A DNA stretch of 17,915 nucleotides from DASPWV01 sp046727855 (GCA_046727855.1 JBKPDL010000157.1:1-17915); one strand, 5' to 3'. Positions 1 through 6,832 are shown, counted from the first letter of the stretch. Notes: a model not told the origin generated them from the sequence alone. Made by a program: numbers and translations.

Positions 1-1
1 C

Positions 2-451
2 CTTGGGTTTCTGGCGACGATGGCGTGGACAGGCAACCCGATCAACGTGAAGCGGGAGATCCTGATCGGCTTCGATCTGCTGCTGGCCGTCGTCGTGGGG
101 CTGGTGCTCTACGCCGCCTCCGCGCGCGACCCGCAGGCACCGCCCGACTTCTTCGACGGCCTGCAACTCCTGCTCGTGGTCAGCGCGCTCGTGGTAGACG
201 TGGTGGCGCTGACGGCGATCGCACAGCGCATTTCCGAGTTTGGCTTCACTCCAAACCGAGTGGCCGCTCTTGGCGAGAATCTCATTCTGCTCGTCAACCT
301 GACGTGGACGGCGTGGCTCTATGCGTCCTTCTTGCGTCGCCGCGGCTCGGTTGCTGCGCTGGAGCAATGGCAGATCGCCTACCTCCCTGTGTATGCGATA
401 TGGGCGTCGCTGGTGGTTGTCGTGTTCCCGCCCTTGTTCGGCTACCGTTGA
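2..451 (+). CDS. C-terminal part of an integral membrane protein (possibly DUF4153-like)
   Basis: The reading frame is already open at base 2, so this is the 3' end of a longer gene; the first internal ATG (base 20) is probably not the start. The 149 visible residues hold about four hydrophobic segments (IGFDLLLAVVVGLVLY, LLLVVSALVVDVVALTAI, LILLVNLTWTAWLYASF, AYLPVYAIWASLVVVVF), joined by short basic or polar loops, which indicates an inner-membrane protein. The loop ISEFGFTPNRVAALGEN between helices looks conserved and resembles C-terminal parts of DUF4153-type membrane proteins; this is from memory and not verified. No catalytic motif is visible. It ends with TGA and converges on the minus-strand gene that ends at 496. 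Confidence 0.75.
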   Translation, partial: LGFLATMAWTGNPINVKREILIGFDLLLAVVVGLVLYAASARDPQAPPDFFDGLQLLLVVSALVVDVVALTAIAQRISEFGFTPNRVAALGENLILLVNLTWTAWLYASFLRRRGSVAALEQWQIAYLPVYAIWASLVVVVFPPLFGYR

Positions 452-495
452 TGCCCCCCACGGGCACTGCACCGGGGGATAGTCCTGACTAGTCG

Positions 496-984
496 CTAGT
501 GGTACCTGTACCACACTCGCCATCCCGATCGAAATCTGCTGACGAAGGCTTGCCCCTGAGACAGACTGGCCGACGGCTCGAGTTTTGGAAAGCGAATCTC
601 TACCACCCACGTTCTGCTGCCGACTACCGGACCACACATCGGGAAGGCGACGACAGAGAACCCCTTCCCATTCGTGGCTGGATAGGCGGACTGAATCTCG
701 TAAGTACGCCATTCGTCGGGACCTGTGGCCAAGGACTTTCGAACGGCCCCTATCGCCCGGTCTCGGGCATGCACGCCTGGCTCGAGAGGCGTCTCCTTGG
801 GGCACTGCGCAGAAGTCGGCAACGTTGTTCTAGGAGTCCCAGCCTCGGTCTTTGCGCCGCCGGGCGCAGTTACGAATATCGCGACGGCGCCGAGCAGCGC
901 CAACAGTTCGGACCGCACTCGTGGAGCATAGCGCGGTTTCTCCGTTGAAGGCTCCATAGATTCACACGATCTGGCTAACGACAT
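496..984 (-). CDS. Small exported or membrane-anchored hypothetical protein
   Basis: This is the 3' half of a single open frame covering 496-1593, but it reads as its own protein. Possible starts are ATG at 984 (MSLARSCESM) and ATG at 957 (MEPSTEKPRY). Either is followed by a basic stretch and one hydrophobic helix (ELLALLGAVAIFVTAP), so it is probably exported or N-terminally anchored. The mature part (about 110 residues) has a cysteine pair (SAQCPKE, FPMCGPVV) and an aromatic C-terminus, FRSGWRVWYRYH. The block RTWVVEIRFPKLEPSASLSQ looks conserved, but I cannot name a family. The neighbouring gene, once its frameshift is repaired, stops at 990-992, six bases before ATG 984, which fits a two-gene operon. 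The start site is uncertain. Confidence 0.6.
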   Translation of the reverse strand: MSLARSCESMEPSTEKPRYAPRVRSELLALLGAVAIFVTAPGGAKTEAGTPRTTLPTSAQCPKETPLEPGVHARDRAIGAVRKSLATGPDEWRTYEIQSAYPATNGKGFSVVAFPMCGPVVGSRTWVVEIRFPKLEPSASLSQGQAFVSRFRSGWRVWYRYH

Positions 985-989
985 GCGCT

Positions 990-1593
990 TCAGCCGCGGC
1001 GCTTCACGATCACACTGAGCGGCGTCGGCTGCAAGCGCCTGTTGACCAGCTCTGTGACTCGCTCGTTCAGCGACGCGACGTCGGTAGGGCGCGGCGGTGT
1101 ACGTGCAGTTCCCGAACTGGACCGAGTCGACGAAGGCAAAGAGGAAGGCCTCCTGTGGTGACACCGGCGAGGCACTTCCGCGTCCCTCCCACGTGATCCG
1201 AGTCCGCTCTCCGGGACGCAACGCGATCGGTGATTGCCCTTCGACGGTGCCGTTGCGAGGAAGAGCGTGCAAAAAATGCGCTAAGACCTTGACGTTATTC
1301 ACGGGGACGTCGCTCACGTTCTGCAACTCGATCGCCCAGTGCAGTGTGAAGGACATCTGGCCCCTCTCCAAGCTGAATTCTGTCCCGGCGAGATCAAGGC
1401 TCTCGATTACCACCGGAGAACCGGGCTGCGGAAGGACCAGCGACCGTGCGAGAACCGTCGCTGGCTCATTAACGCGCGGCGGCGTCACGGCATGTACAAC
1501 GTTGAACGTGCACGGCGGCGACGACTGTCGTACCAGCCCGTCTCCGAGCTGCAGCAGCAGCAACGCCGCGACAAGTGGGAGACATGGAATCAT
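990..1593 (-). pseudogene. Small secreted protein gene with a probable frameshift near 1086-1095
   Basis: ATG at 1593 is preceded by GGAGGT (1598-1603). Residues 1-20 (MIPCLPLVAALLLLQLGDGL) form a signal peptide. The mature part is rich in beta-strand and reads as coherent protein to residue 169 (QFGNCTYTAAP); it then turns into Arg/Ala-rich sequence typical of an out-of-frame read. In the next frame, coherent sequence resumes at once with PTDVASLNERVTELVNRRLQ and ends at TGA 990-992. Adding one base around 1086-1095 would give a protein of about 200 residues. The domain with W-G-x-G and NVKVLAHFLHAL could be an immunoglobulin-like fold, but no family is recognised. The lesion could be real decay or an assembly error. 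Confidence 0.6.
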
Positions 1594-1708
1594 CGCGACC
1601 TCCAGATGTTTGATTTCTACATGGTCCGGCTAACTTGTAATGGGTAGATCGTCAGCGTCCCCTCAGGCCATTGACGACTGCCCTAACGGTCATCCTAAAG
1701 CGCAACCA

Positions 1709-1862
1709 TCAGAAAATAGAAAGGCTTCCTTGGCGTGCAGCGATCTCCGCAATCCGTTCGCCGAGGAGCGACCTGGCGATGTCGTCGAACTGCGGAAGGG
1801 TGGGCGAGAGCAGTTCGATGCCATAAGCGGCCAGGCCATCGACTCGAATCGAGAGCGCCATG
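1709..1862 (-). CDS. Possible 50-residue ORF or gene fragment
   Basis: From ATG 1862 the frame encodes 50 residues of balanced composition (MALSIRVDGLAAYGIELL, then SPTLPQFDDIARSLLGERIA), predicted mostly helical, ending at 1709. The same frame extends upstream to 1996, but that part is Arg/Thr-rich and unconvincing, so the coding signal starts around 1862. No Shine-Dalgarno is visible before 1862. It may be the C-terminus of a decayed gene or a short orphan protein; no family is recognised. Confidence 0.3.
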
Positions 1863-2169
1863 CAGCTAGCAGTGTAACGTCGACAGATTCGGATTAGTGC
1901 TGTCCTGCGATGAGGTGCCAGATCTCGCGAAACGCATTTACCCGGCCGTGTGCGTAGCGCAGGCGTTTCGCGCCGCGAGCCGGTCTCCCGCGGCATGGAA
2001 TTAGAATGGAAGGTGAGAGCCGGCTACTTCGTGAACCAATACGGTCTGTTTTGCTCAGGAGTCGTCCATGAGAACAATGCGATGCGTGACGACGGCAATG
2101 ATCGCTCTCACCACCCAGCAGGAGGATCGACACGGTAACTGAGTGTCTGCGTAACGTAACCTGCCTTGC

Positions 2170-2320
2170 TAATCCTTGAGGTGAATGCCTCGCCGTGAGA
2201 ACTCGATCAATTCTGTATATTCCAGATTGATTGGTGACACAGCTCTTGCCACCTTCGTAGCCGTCGAGCATTTCCACCAGCACCCCTCCAATGACGTCGT
2301 TATTGCTTGAGTCCCGGCGA
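2170..2320 (-). pseudogene. Remnant of a carboxypeptidase-regulatory-like (CnaB/Ig-type) domain
   Basis: The minus strand near 2200-2305 reads SNNDVIGGVLVEMLDGYEGG and then KSCVTNQSGIYRI. This matches the usual pattern of carboxypeptidase-regulatory-like domains: G-V-x-V-E-x-L-D-G, a turn, then T-x-x-S-G-x-Y. After about 2210 the frame turns incoherent (RVLTARHSPQG), while another frame gives IEFSRRGIHLKD and then a stop, suggesting a second lesion. Upstream, an in-frame stop lies near 2350 and no good start precedes the domain. The family assignment rests on this one motif; the decay is inferred. Confidence 0.35.
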
Positions 2321-2401
2321 CGACGGCAGAACGCGCGATTAACGTGTTAGAATCCTGGGCGCCAGAAAAGGTTCCTGTAACCGTGCAAGGGGAGGAGCCC
2401 C

Positions 2402-3754
2402 ATGCGCTGTGTATCTGCTGCGGTGCTGTGCGTAGTCCTCGCGGTCAGCGCTCCCGCGTTCGCCCAAGAGCGCGCCTGGTTTTTCTTTTCAGACAACGTG
2501 TTCACGGAAGTGGCCGTCGACAACGGCGGACGCACCTGGTCTCCTCTGCGTCGCCTGACATTGCCGCCTCACAATGGTCGGACCGTGCCGATCTTGTCGG
2601 CGGGTGGCCGCTTCATCGTATGGACCGGAGCGCGGAATTGGATTGAACCGCCGACCCTGCTTGCGCTCGACACCCGAACCGGTCAACTGCACACGTTCTC
2701 GAACGTCCCGCTCCAGACCCGATCCTGGGAACGTGCCGTGCGGCTCGCCAACGACCGCCGGTCTGGCCGTCTGGTGGTACGCGACGATGCCGGCGTCTAC
2801 CTGATTGATCTGCACGGCCGCACACCGCTGATGACGATCTCGCTGGCACGACATGGGCGTGCCCAAAGCGACTCCCTGGCGAGTGGTCGCGGCCGCATTT
2901 TCGTTGGCGAAGGCGATCCCGAGAGTGGGGTGCCGCCTCACATCACCGTGATTGACGGGACGACCGGCGCCATCATCGCTGAATTGCCGGACGCATCCAG
3001 AGTTGTCCTCAGCGCCGATGAACGCCGTGTATACGCGCTCGGCATCGCCACGCTGAGCGGCACCACGGTCACCGGCTACGACACCGAAACCCTGGCGCGT
3101 GTTTCACAGGGCGTGCTGCCGACGTTCACAACGCTGCCCCTCATCAACGGCGTTTTTGTGACATGGGGAGGGCGCGTTGTGCCGACGGGAACCTACACGG
3201 CTAACTTGTTCCCGGTGTTTTACGCGTACGATCCGGTCACCTTTGCGCTACTGGGGCAGGTCGCACCACCCCTCGTGTATCCGACGACCTCGTATGGAAG
3301 TTCCCTGACGTTCTCCACTGGCTTTGGCGGCGCCACGCTGTACGTTCAGTCGTACGCCGTGCCGGTGCAGGACTTTTTTGGGTGCGAGTCCCCGCGCATA
3401 GACATCTTCGATCTCCAGACGCTGGGATATCTCGGCACCGTCGACCCGACCCAATTCGGCAATCCGTGCGAGCCATTTCGCTATCTGGCGCTACCGGATT
3501 CGCCGACACGCCTGCGCACCGCGATCGTCAACGGTGCCGTTCATCTGGAGTGGGATCCGCCGGCTGACATCAGCGATTACGAGATCGTGGTTGGCTCGCG
3601 GCCGGACACGATCAATATCGGCGAGTTTCGTACCTACGGCAAGGCGTTTGCCGATTTCCAAGGTGCGCCATCGGGCACGTACTACGTCCGCGTGCGCGCA
3701 CGCAACGAGTTAGGCACGGCCGAATCAGCGGAGATCAAGGTCGTCGTCCCGTAA
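2402..3754 (+). CDS. Secreted beta-propeller-like protein with C-terminal fibronectin type III domain
   Basis: ATG 2402 follows the strong site AAGGGGAGGAG (2387-2397). Residues 1-22 form a signal peptide with an AFA-Q cleavage site, so the protein is exported. Residues about 25-360 show repeated blade-like segments of the kind found in seven-bladed propellers: LLALDTRTGQLHTFSNVPL, ITVIDGTTGAIIAELPD, RVVLSADERRVYALGI, FYAYDPVTFALLGQV, IDIFDLQTLGYLGTV. Residues about 363-450 form a fibronectin type III domain (VHLEWDPPADISDYEIVVG ... GTYYVRVRARNELGTAES). No catalytic residues are apparent; a binding or scaffold role outside the cytoplasm is likely. The gene stands alone, with a hairpin spanning its stop codon. 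The full length of 450 residues appears intact. Confidence 0.85.
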   Translation: MRCVSAAVLCVVLAVSAPAFAQERAWFFFSDNVFTEVAVDNGGRTWSPLRRLTLPPHNGRTVPILSAGGRFIVWTGARNWIEPPTLLALDTRTGQLHTFSNVPLQTRSWERAVRLANDRRSGRLVVRDDAGVYLIDLHGRTPLMTISLARHGRAQSDSLASGRGRIFVGEGDPESGVPPHITVIDGTTGAIIAELPDASRVVLSADERRVYALGIATLSGTTVTGYDTETLARVSQGVLPTFTTLPLINGVFVTWGGRVVPTGTYTANLFPVFYAYDPVTFALLGQVAPPLVYPTTSYGSSLTFSTGFGGATLYVQSYAVPVQDFFGCESPRIDIFDLQTLGYLGTVDPTQFGNPCEPFRYLALPDSPTRLRTAIVNGAVHLEWDPPADISDYEIVVGSRPDTINIGEFRTYGKAFADFQGAPSGTYYVRVRARNELGTAESAEIKVVVP

Positions 3755-3770
3755 GCGGGCGCCGACGACC
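3739..3770 (+). terminator. Hairpin containing the stop codon of the propeller gene
   Basis: The outer stem GGTCGTCG (3739-3746) pairs perfectly with CGACGACC (3763-3770). An inner stem CCCG (3748-3751) pairs with CGGG (3756-3759) around the loop TAAG, which holds the TAA stop (3752-3754). There is no following T-tract, so intrinsic termination is not certain; it could instead stabilise the mRNA 3' end or slow ribosomes at the stop. Confidence 0.45.
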
Positions 3771-3841
3771 AGGACGCAATCCGACCGACGCTGCTCGCTG
3801 CCTGCCGCCGCAGGACACGTTGTTCTTAAACGTTCGGAACG

Positions 3842-3890
3842 AATGCCGAAGGAGAGGGTTGAACCCACACGCCCGCCGTTGCCAGGTCCT
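3842..3890 (-). other. tRNA-Leu 3'-end-like sequence (degenerate, possible attachment-site remnant)
   Basis: Read on the minus strand, the stretch contains GGCGTGTGGGTTCAACCC followed by TCTCCTTCGGCA. This resembles the T-arm and acceptor end of tRNA-Leu genes, whose 3' ends often read CCTTCGGCACCA. The T-loop is two bases short, the CCA is missing (CATTC follows), and the expected 5' half and anticodon arm are absent, since the next sequence is the zinc-binding frame. It is not a functional tRNA. tRNA 3' ends are common attachment sites for integrative elements, and a recombinase fragment lies at about 15.8-16.2 kb, so a leftover att site is possible. The similarity is judged by eye. Confidence 0.3.
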
Positions 3891-3912
3891 GATGAAACGC
3901 CGGACAGCCGCT

Positions 3913-4125
3913 TCATTCAGACTCGTGGCGTGTCGAAACGATCGATCTCCAATCCTTCGGCAACTCGGGCCGCTCGCCCGGCTGCTGGCACACCCGACAC
4001 GGCAGGCCCGGCCCGCCGCAGTCGTCGTGCGGCCAGGGCTGATCGGGGTGCTGTTCGCAAATGAACCGTGCATCGCGGCAGAACTTGGCAGGACATCTCG
4101 GGTAAAGTTCTAACGAGGCCGTGCC
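3913..4125 (-). pseudogene. Start-less Cys-rich zinc-binding protein fragment
   Basis: The frame between an upstream stop (4126-4128) and TGA 3913-3915 encodes about 70 residues with a clear zinc-binding pattern: RCPAKFCRDARFICEQHPDQ, then PWPHDDCGGPGLPCRVCQQP. The module CExHPxxPW...C-GG-x-G-x-PC-xx-C resembles small zinc-ribbon proteins seen in accessory DNA, by recall only. There is no ATG, GTG or TTG before the first cysteines. The only nearby ATG (4100) is in the adjacent frame, so the 5' end is missing or frameshifted. The open frame begins inside the right part of an attC-like inverted repeat, which would fit a gene cassette read leftwards from a recombination site. Base-level frameshift and true truncation cannot be told apart here. 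Confidence 0.5.
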
Positions 4126-4191
4126 TCATACCGTCGAGCATGTGTGAGCTCTGCTGAGCACCTGGCCGTCTGAGGCAGGGCCTCGTTAGTC
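4108..4191. repeat. Long inverted repeat, attC-like
   Basis: Arms of 19 bases, CTAACGAGGCCGTGCCTCA (4110-4128) and TGAGGCAGGGCCTCGTTAG (4171-4189), are complementary at 18 of 19 positions around a 42-base centre. The outer ends read TTCTAAC (4108-4114) and GTTAGTC (4185-4191); each matches the integron attC boxes RYYYAAC and GTTRRRY at six of seven positions. The overall length (84 bases) is in the usual attC range. Against attC, the arms pair almost perfectly without the usual bulged bases, and no integron integrase is in view. A transcription terminator or other mobile end is the alternative. Confidence 0.4.
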
Positions 4192-4192
4192 G

Positions 4193-4211
4193 TCTAGAGA
4201 ATCTCTAGAGA
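4193..4211. repeat. Tandem TCTAGAGA repeat one helical turn apart
   Basis: TCTAGAGA occurs at 4193-4200 and again at 4204-4211, an 11-base period; each copy holds the palindrome TCTAGA. It lies about 100 bases upstream of the membrane protein gene starting at 4308 and could be a regulator-binding site, or chance. Confidence 0.3.
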
Positions 4212-4307
4212 AGCAAGCGCAGAAATCGGCCCACCCAAACCACCATCGAGGACACACCGTTTGCTTTAAGCGCGAGTGGGCGCTACCCTTCGAACTGACG
4301 ACGCATC

Positions 4308-4706
4308 ATGAACAGCGCGGTTCTCGGCTTTACCAGTGGCACAATCGCAGCCGCACTCGCCATCGTCGGCAATGTCCTCAGAGCCGACGCCCATTTCGTC
4401 TCCACATTCCCTGATTTCATCTCCTTAGCCACAGTCCCGCTCATTGTTACGTGGACGGTCCGTCGGGCGCGTCTGCAAGGCGTTTCGGCGCTGACGGCGT
4501 TGTCAGCGGCCCGACGTGTCGTTGTGATCGCGGGAGCTGTCTTTGCCGTCACGATGGCTGTCTTCACTTGGTGGTGGCTGCCAACCGGCGCGCAGGCGCT
4601 TGCGGCATTTAGCGCGCCGACCGGCTTTCTCGCCCTCTTCGTGCTCACCGATGTTGCGGCGCAATGGACGGTCAGATTGATTCCGGCGAGGCGAACCAAA
4701 CCCTAA
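4308..4706 (+). CDS. Small four-helix integral membrane protein
   Basis: The 132-residue product has about four hydrophobic segments: VLGFTSGTIAAALAIVGNVL, FISLATVPLIVTWTV, VVVIAGAVFAVTMAVFTWWW and FLALFVLTDVAAQWTV. Short loops are basic (RRARLQG, AARR) and the C-terminus is positively charged (PARRTKP), consistent with an inner-membrane protein with a cytoplasmic tail. No family was recognised. ATG 4308 is the natural start, but no Shine-Dalgarno is visible before it (GACGACGCATC). The gene stands alone, about 115 bases after the attC-like inverted repeat. Small orphan membrane proteins like this are common cassette cargo, but that link is only an inference. The minus-strand frame over the same bases is a shadow. 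Confidence 0.65.
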   Translation: MNSAVLGFTSGTIAAALAIVGNVLRADAHFVSTFPDFISLATVPLIVTWTVRRARLQGVSALTALSAARRVVVIAGAVFAVTMAVFTWWWLPTGAQALAAFSAPTGFLALFVLTDVAAQWTVRLIPARRTKP

Positions 4707-5057
4707 CAGACCCTTTCAAACCGTCGAATAGGTCAACTTCGACGATCGGCCGCGCGCTCCTCCCCCAACCACACTTGAAGGGCCATACCGGCAGCGACGT
4801 AGAGCGGGAACCCAGCGGAAGGCGATCAAGATAAGTTTCCAGGTTGGGGGAGGGCGGTTGGATTCTCCATCGCGCATTCTCGCCGGCTATCAGTTGGCGC
4901 TGGACGTACCATCTCTCCTATACAACGTGTGACATGAACTCCCGCGGCGGATGGTAGTTGTCTAGACACGTGATTAGAGACTTTGCAATTTCTCCTGTGT
5001 TCACGCCGCTCTTTCGCCTGTCGCGCTATATGCACCAGGTATATCGGAGGTCTGGCC
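4707..5057. other. Non-coding interval with a 12-bp inverted repeat
   Basis: No gene is supported here. The main structure is the inverted repeat CCTCCCCCAACC (4759-4770) and GGTTGGGGGAGG (4842-4853), perfect over 12 bases but separated by 71 bases, too far for an ordinary terminator. Open frames at 4958-5057 lack initiation signals. Confidence 0.45.
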
Positions 5058-5186
5058 GTGCAGTTAGACACTACAGAACGTACTCGTACCTGGCGGACCT
5101 ACAGGTGCGGTCAATGCCACGCCATCGTGATCGTCACCCGGCGAGGCGACCACCGTGGCGTGCCGCTATGCGACCCAACGACGTGA
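5058..5186 (+). CDS. 42-residue Cys-rich protein (CxxCH...C)
   Basis: GTG 5058 follows a perfect GGAGGT (5046-5051) with a six-base spacer, which decides the start; the longer upstream frame lacks initiation signals. The protein has a polar, Arg/Thr-rich N-terminus, then YRCGQCHAIVIVTRRGDHRG and a final cysteine in VPLCDPTT. C17, C20, C38 and one of H21/H32 could bind one zinc ion in a rubredoxin-like knuckle. The length is short even for a zinc ribbon, so it may be a free small protein or a C-terminal fragment that gained its own start. Its 3' end overlaps the region where the neighbouring broken TolB-type gene loses its frame, and the two stops lie 1 base apart on opposite strands. No family is recognised. 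Confidence 0.5.
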   Translation: MQLDTTERTRTWRTYRCGQCHAIVIVTRRGDHRGVPLCDPTT

Positions 5187-5187
5187 G

Positions 5188-5906
5188 CTAAAGCGGGTGC
5201 CGGCCATCCGCATCGTACACCCAGATCTCGACACTTCCCGAGCGGTTCGAATGAAACGCTATCCTCTTTCCATCGGGCGAGAACTGCGGGCCAGCTTCGT
5301 GGCGCGTAGAAGCGATCAACTTCGTGGGCGAGCTGACTGACCGCGCGGGGTGTCGAATTTCAATTCGCCAGATATTCGCGTCCATCCACTCGTGGACATA
5401 GGCGAGTCGGCTGGCGCGGCTGGAAACAGCCGGGTACCCCAGTTCAGCCCGCTCGGCCACGCTTCTTCGTGGGCGGGCGTCCGATGCTCCTCCACGAGCG
5501 GCGCAACGACGCCATGATTTGCCTAATCGTGTTGTCGGCACGGCGCCGGTCTGTGCTGGTGCGGCACCGACGCGCGGCGAACCACCGAAATCAACACCGG
5601 CTATCAAACGATAGCCGCTTTTCGGGATCGTCTGGATGATGCGCGGCTCTTTGACATCGTCACCGAAGACTCGACGCAGTTCCGAGATGGCGCGCGTCAA
5701 TACGTCGTCGGTGACGAACGTGTCGGGCCAGACGTTCCGGAGCAAGTGTTGTTTTGTGACCACGTGACCTGTGTGCGCAACGAGGCACACAAGCACCTGC
5801 ACCACCTTGGGCTCTAGAGGCGAGTGGTGCCCCCCGGTTCGGTCACGGTGTTGAGGGAGGGCTCGACGTAGTGACAGTCGCCGATGCGGAAACCGATTTG
5901 GAAGGC
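5188..5906 (-). pseudogene. Broken winged-helix (OmpR/CadC-type) and TolB/PD40 propeller protein
   Basis: The intact central frame begins near 5805 and encodes a trans_reg_C winged helix (KQHLLRNVWPDTFVTDDVLT, ISELRRVFGDD, IIQTIPKSGYRLIA). After a short linker come two partial PD40 repeats (YPAVSSRASRLAYVHEW, GPQFSPDGKRIAFHSNRSGS, VEIWVYDADGRHPL). Full-length relatives have roughly 600-700 residues with a membrane segment and a full propeller; most of that is deleted. Three lesions are visible. An apparent two-base insertion near 5813-5818 (CTCTAGAGCCC where CTCGAGCCC is expected) separates the N-terminal strand FRIGDCHYVEPSLNTVT. No start codon follows the Shine-Dalgarno-like AGGAGGG (5906-5912). 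TAG 5188-5190 interrupts PL-stop-LTSLG where a Gln codon is usual. It is probably not functional. Confidence 0.75.
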
Positions 5907-5977
5907 CCTCCTGTGCGCAAGAAGGCTCGTTTATATCACCGTATGGCGAAACGGCTGATCTTCTCCCAGCAGACGAT

Positions 5978-6832
5978 TCACTCGCTCCACCCGAGCTCGT
6001 TGCGCTCGAAGTCGAATGTCACTCGTTGGCAGCCGAGGGCCCGCACACCGAGCACACCGTCGATGCCCGACGGGTATCCTTGCGGGACGCGATCGAGCGC
6101 CCAGGCCAGCAGCTTGTCCCAGACGTGCGCTCCGAGACCGGCCTGGCGGAGCTCGAGCCGGCGCAGACGCGCTGGGCCGGACGCATACTGCACGGTCTTG
6201 TCGCCTCGCCACGGCGCATCGGCGAGGGCGGCCGGCATCCGCGTCTTGAACAGCACGAGATCGCTGCTGCCAGTGTCGACCAGTAATCGAACCGGCTGTC
6301 CTGCGATGGTCATACGCACCGTCAGGAACGGCCAGATCACCTCCAGGGGAGCGACCGAGTCCTCCCGATCGACTGGCCCGAAACTCAATCTGCGGGTCTT
6401 GTAGTCAATGCCCAGGCTCGCGCGCGCCAGCACGTCGAGCCCGACGATGGCATCGATGCGGACGCCTTCAAGGTACGAGAGATCGCCGACGCCGGCTGGT
6501 ACGGGGCCCGACTGCAAGGCGCCGATGTGGAATCCATCCAAGACCGCGCTCTGCACCGACACCTGTTGGCCGAACGCGACGAGCGTCGCTGATTCAGTCT
6601 TCAGGCGCAGCTTCCGCGCGATTCTCTCGTCCACGACGCTTGGAATCGTGCCCGTGTCGATCAGCAAGCTGATATTGTTCAGCGGGCCGATGGAACCTTT
6701 GGTGACAATGAGATGATGCTGATACAGCTCGAACGGCACCTCCTCGATCCCCCCGGCAGAACCTGCCAGGCGCACGTCGGACCCGAGTCCCGTCAGAACG
6801 ACAGCTAACAGACACGTCCTTCCAAGTGCCAT
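5978..6832 (-). CDS. Exported retropepsin-like aspartyl protease with two DTG motifs
   Basis: ATG 6832 (MALGRTCLLAVVLTG) is chosen over the ATG at 6850 because GGAGGAGG (6836-6843) lies just before it. Residues 1-25 form a signal peptide. The 284-residue protein contains two pepsin/retropepsin signatures, SLLIDTGTIPSVVD (Asp59) and RLLVDTGSSDLVLF (Asp186). Each is followed downstream by the matching hydrophobic-Gly element (AIVGLDVLARAS at 128-139 and GVLGVRALG at 259-267), so both lobes look complete. Bacterial proteins of this kind are usually dimers of single-lobe units; two lobes in one chain recall a pepsin-like architecture. It probably acts in the periplasm or at the surface; the substrate is unknown. 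It follows an exported-protein gene with a 28-base overlap, suggesting co-transcription and translational coupling. Confidence 0.85.
   Translation of the reverse strand: MALGRTCLLAVVLTGLGSDVRLAGSAGGIEEVPFELYQHHLIVTKGSIGPLNNISLLIDTGTIPSVVDERIARKLRLKTESATLVAFGQQVSVQSAVLDGFHIGALQSGPVPAGVGDLSYLEGVRIDAIVGLDVLARASLGIDYKTRRLSFGPVDREDSVAPLEVIWPFLTVRMTIAGQPVRLLVDTGSSDLVLFKTRMPAALADAPWRGDKTVQYASGPARLRRLELRQAGLGAHVWDKLLAWALDRVPQGYPSGIDGVLGVRALGCQRVTFDFERNELGWSE

Larger units (their letters stand above)
1594..2401. other. Gene-poor interval with decayed minus-strand fragments
   Basis: No intact gene is supported between the start of the 1593 gene and ATG 2402. Two minus-strand stretches look protein-like and are listed separately (1709-1862, 2170-2320). 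The rest (1604-1708, 1863-2170) shows no convincing codon structure on either strand. The divergent promoters for the genes starting at 1593 and 2402 should lie at the two edges; near 2345-2353 the sequence TGTTAGAAT resembles an extended -10 box, but I see no matching -35. Confidence 0.5.
3755..4307. other. Patchwork interval with tRNA-like and attC-like sequences
   Basis: No complete gene is supported here. It holds a stretch resembling a tRNA-Leu 3' end (3842-3890), a start-less zinc-binding frame on the minus strand (3913-4125), a long inverted repeat (4108-4191) and a tandem TCTAGAGA repeat (4193-4211), each listed separately. Arg-rich open frames on both strands in this interval are composition artefacts. 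Confidence 0.5.

Noticed and set aside
3842..3930. Complete tRNA-Leu gene on the minus strand
   Set aside because: Only the 3' end looks right; the 5' acceptor does not pair, no anticodon arm is present, and the upstream bases encode the zinc-binding fragment.
5871..6716. Plus-strand open frames opposite the aspartyl protease
   Set aside because: Antisense shadows of 5978-6832 with Arg/Ser/Pro-rich composition and no initiation signals.
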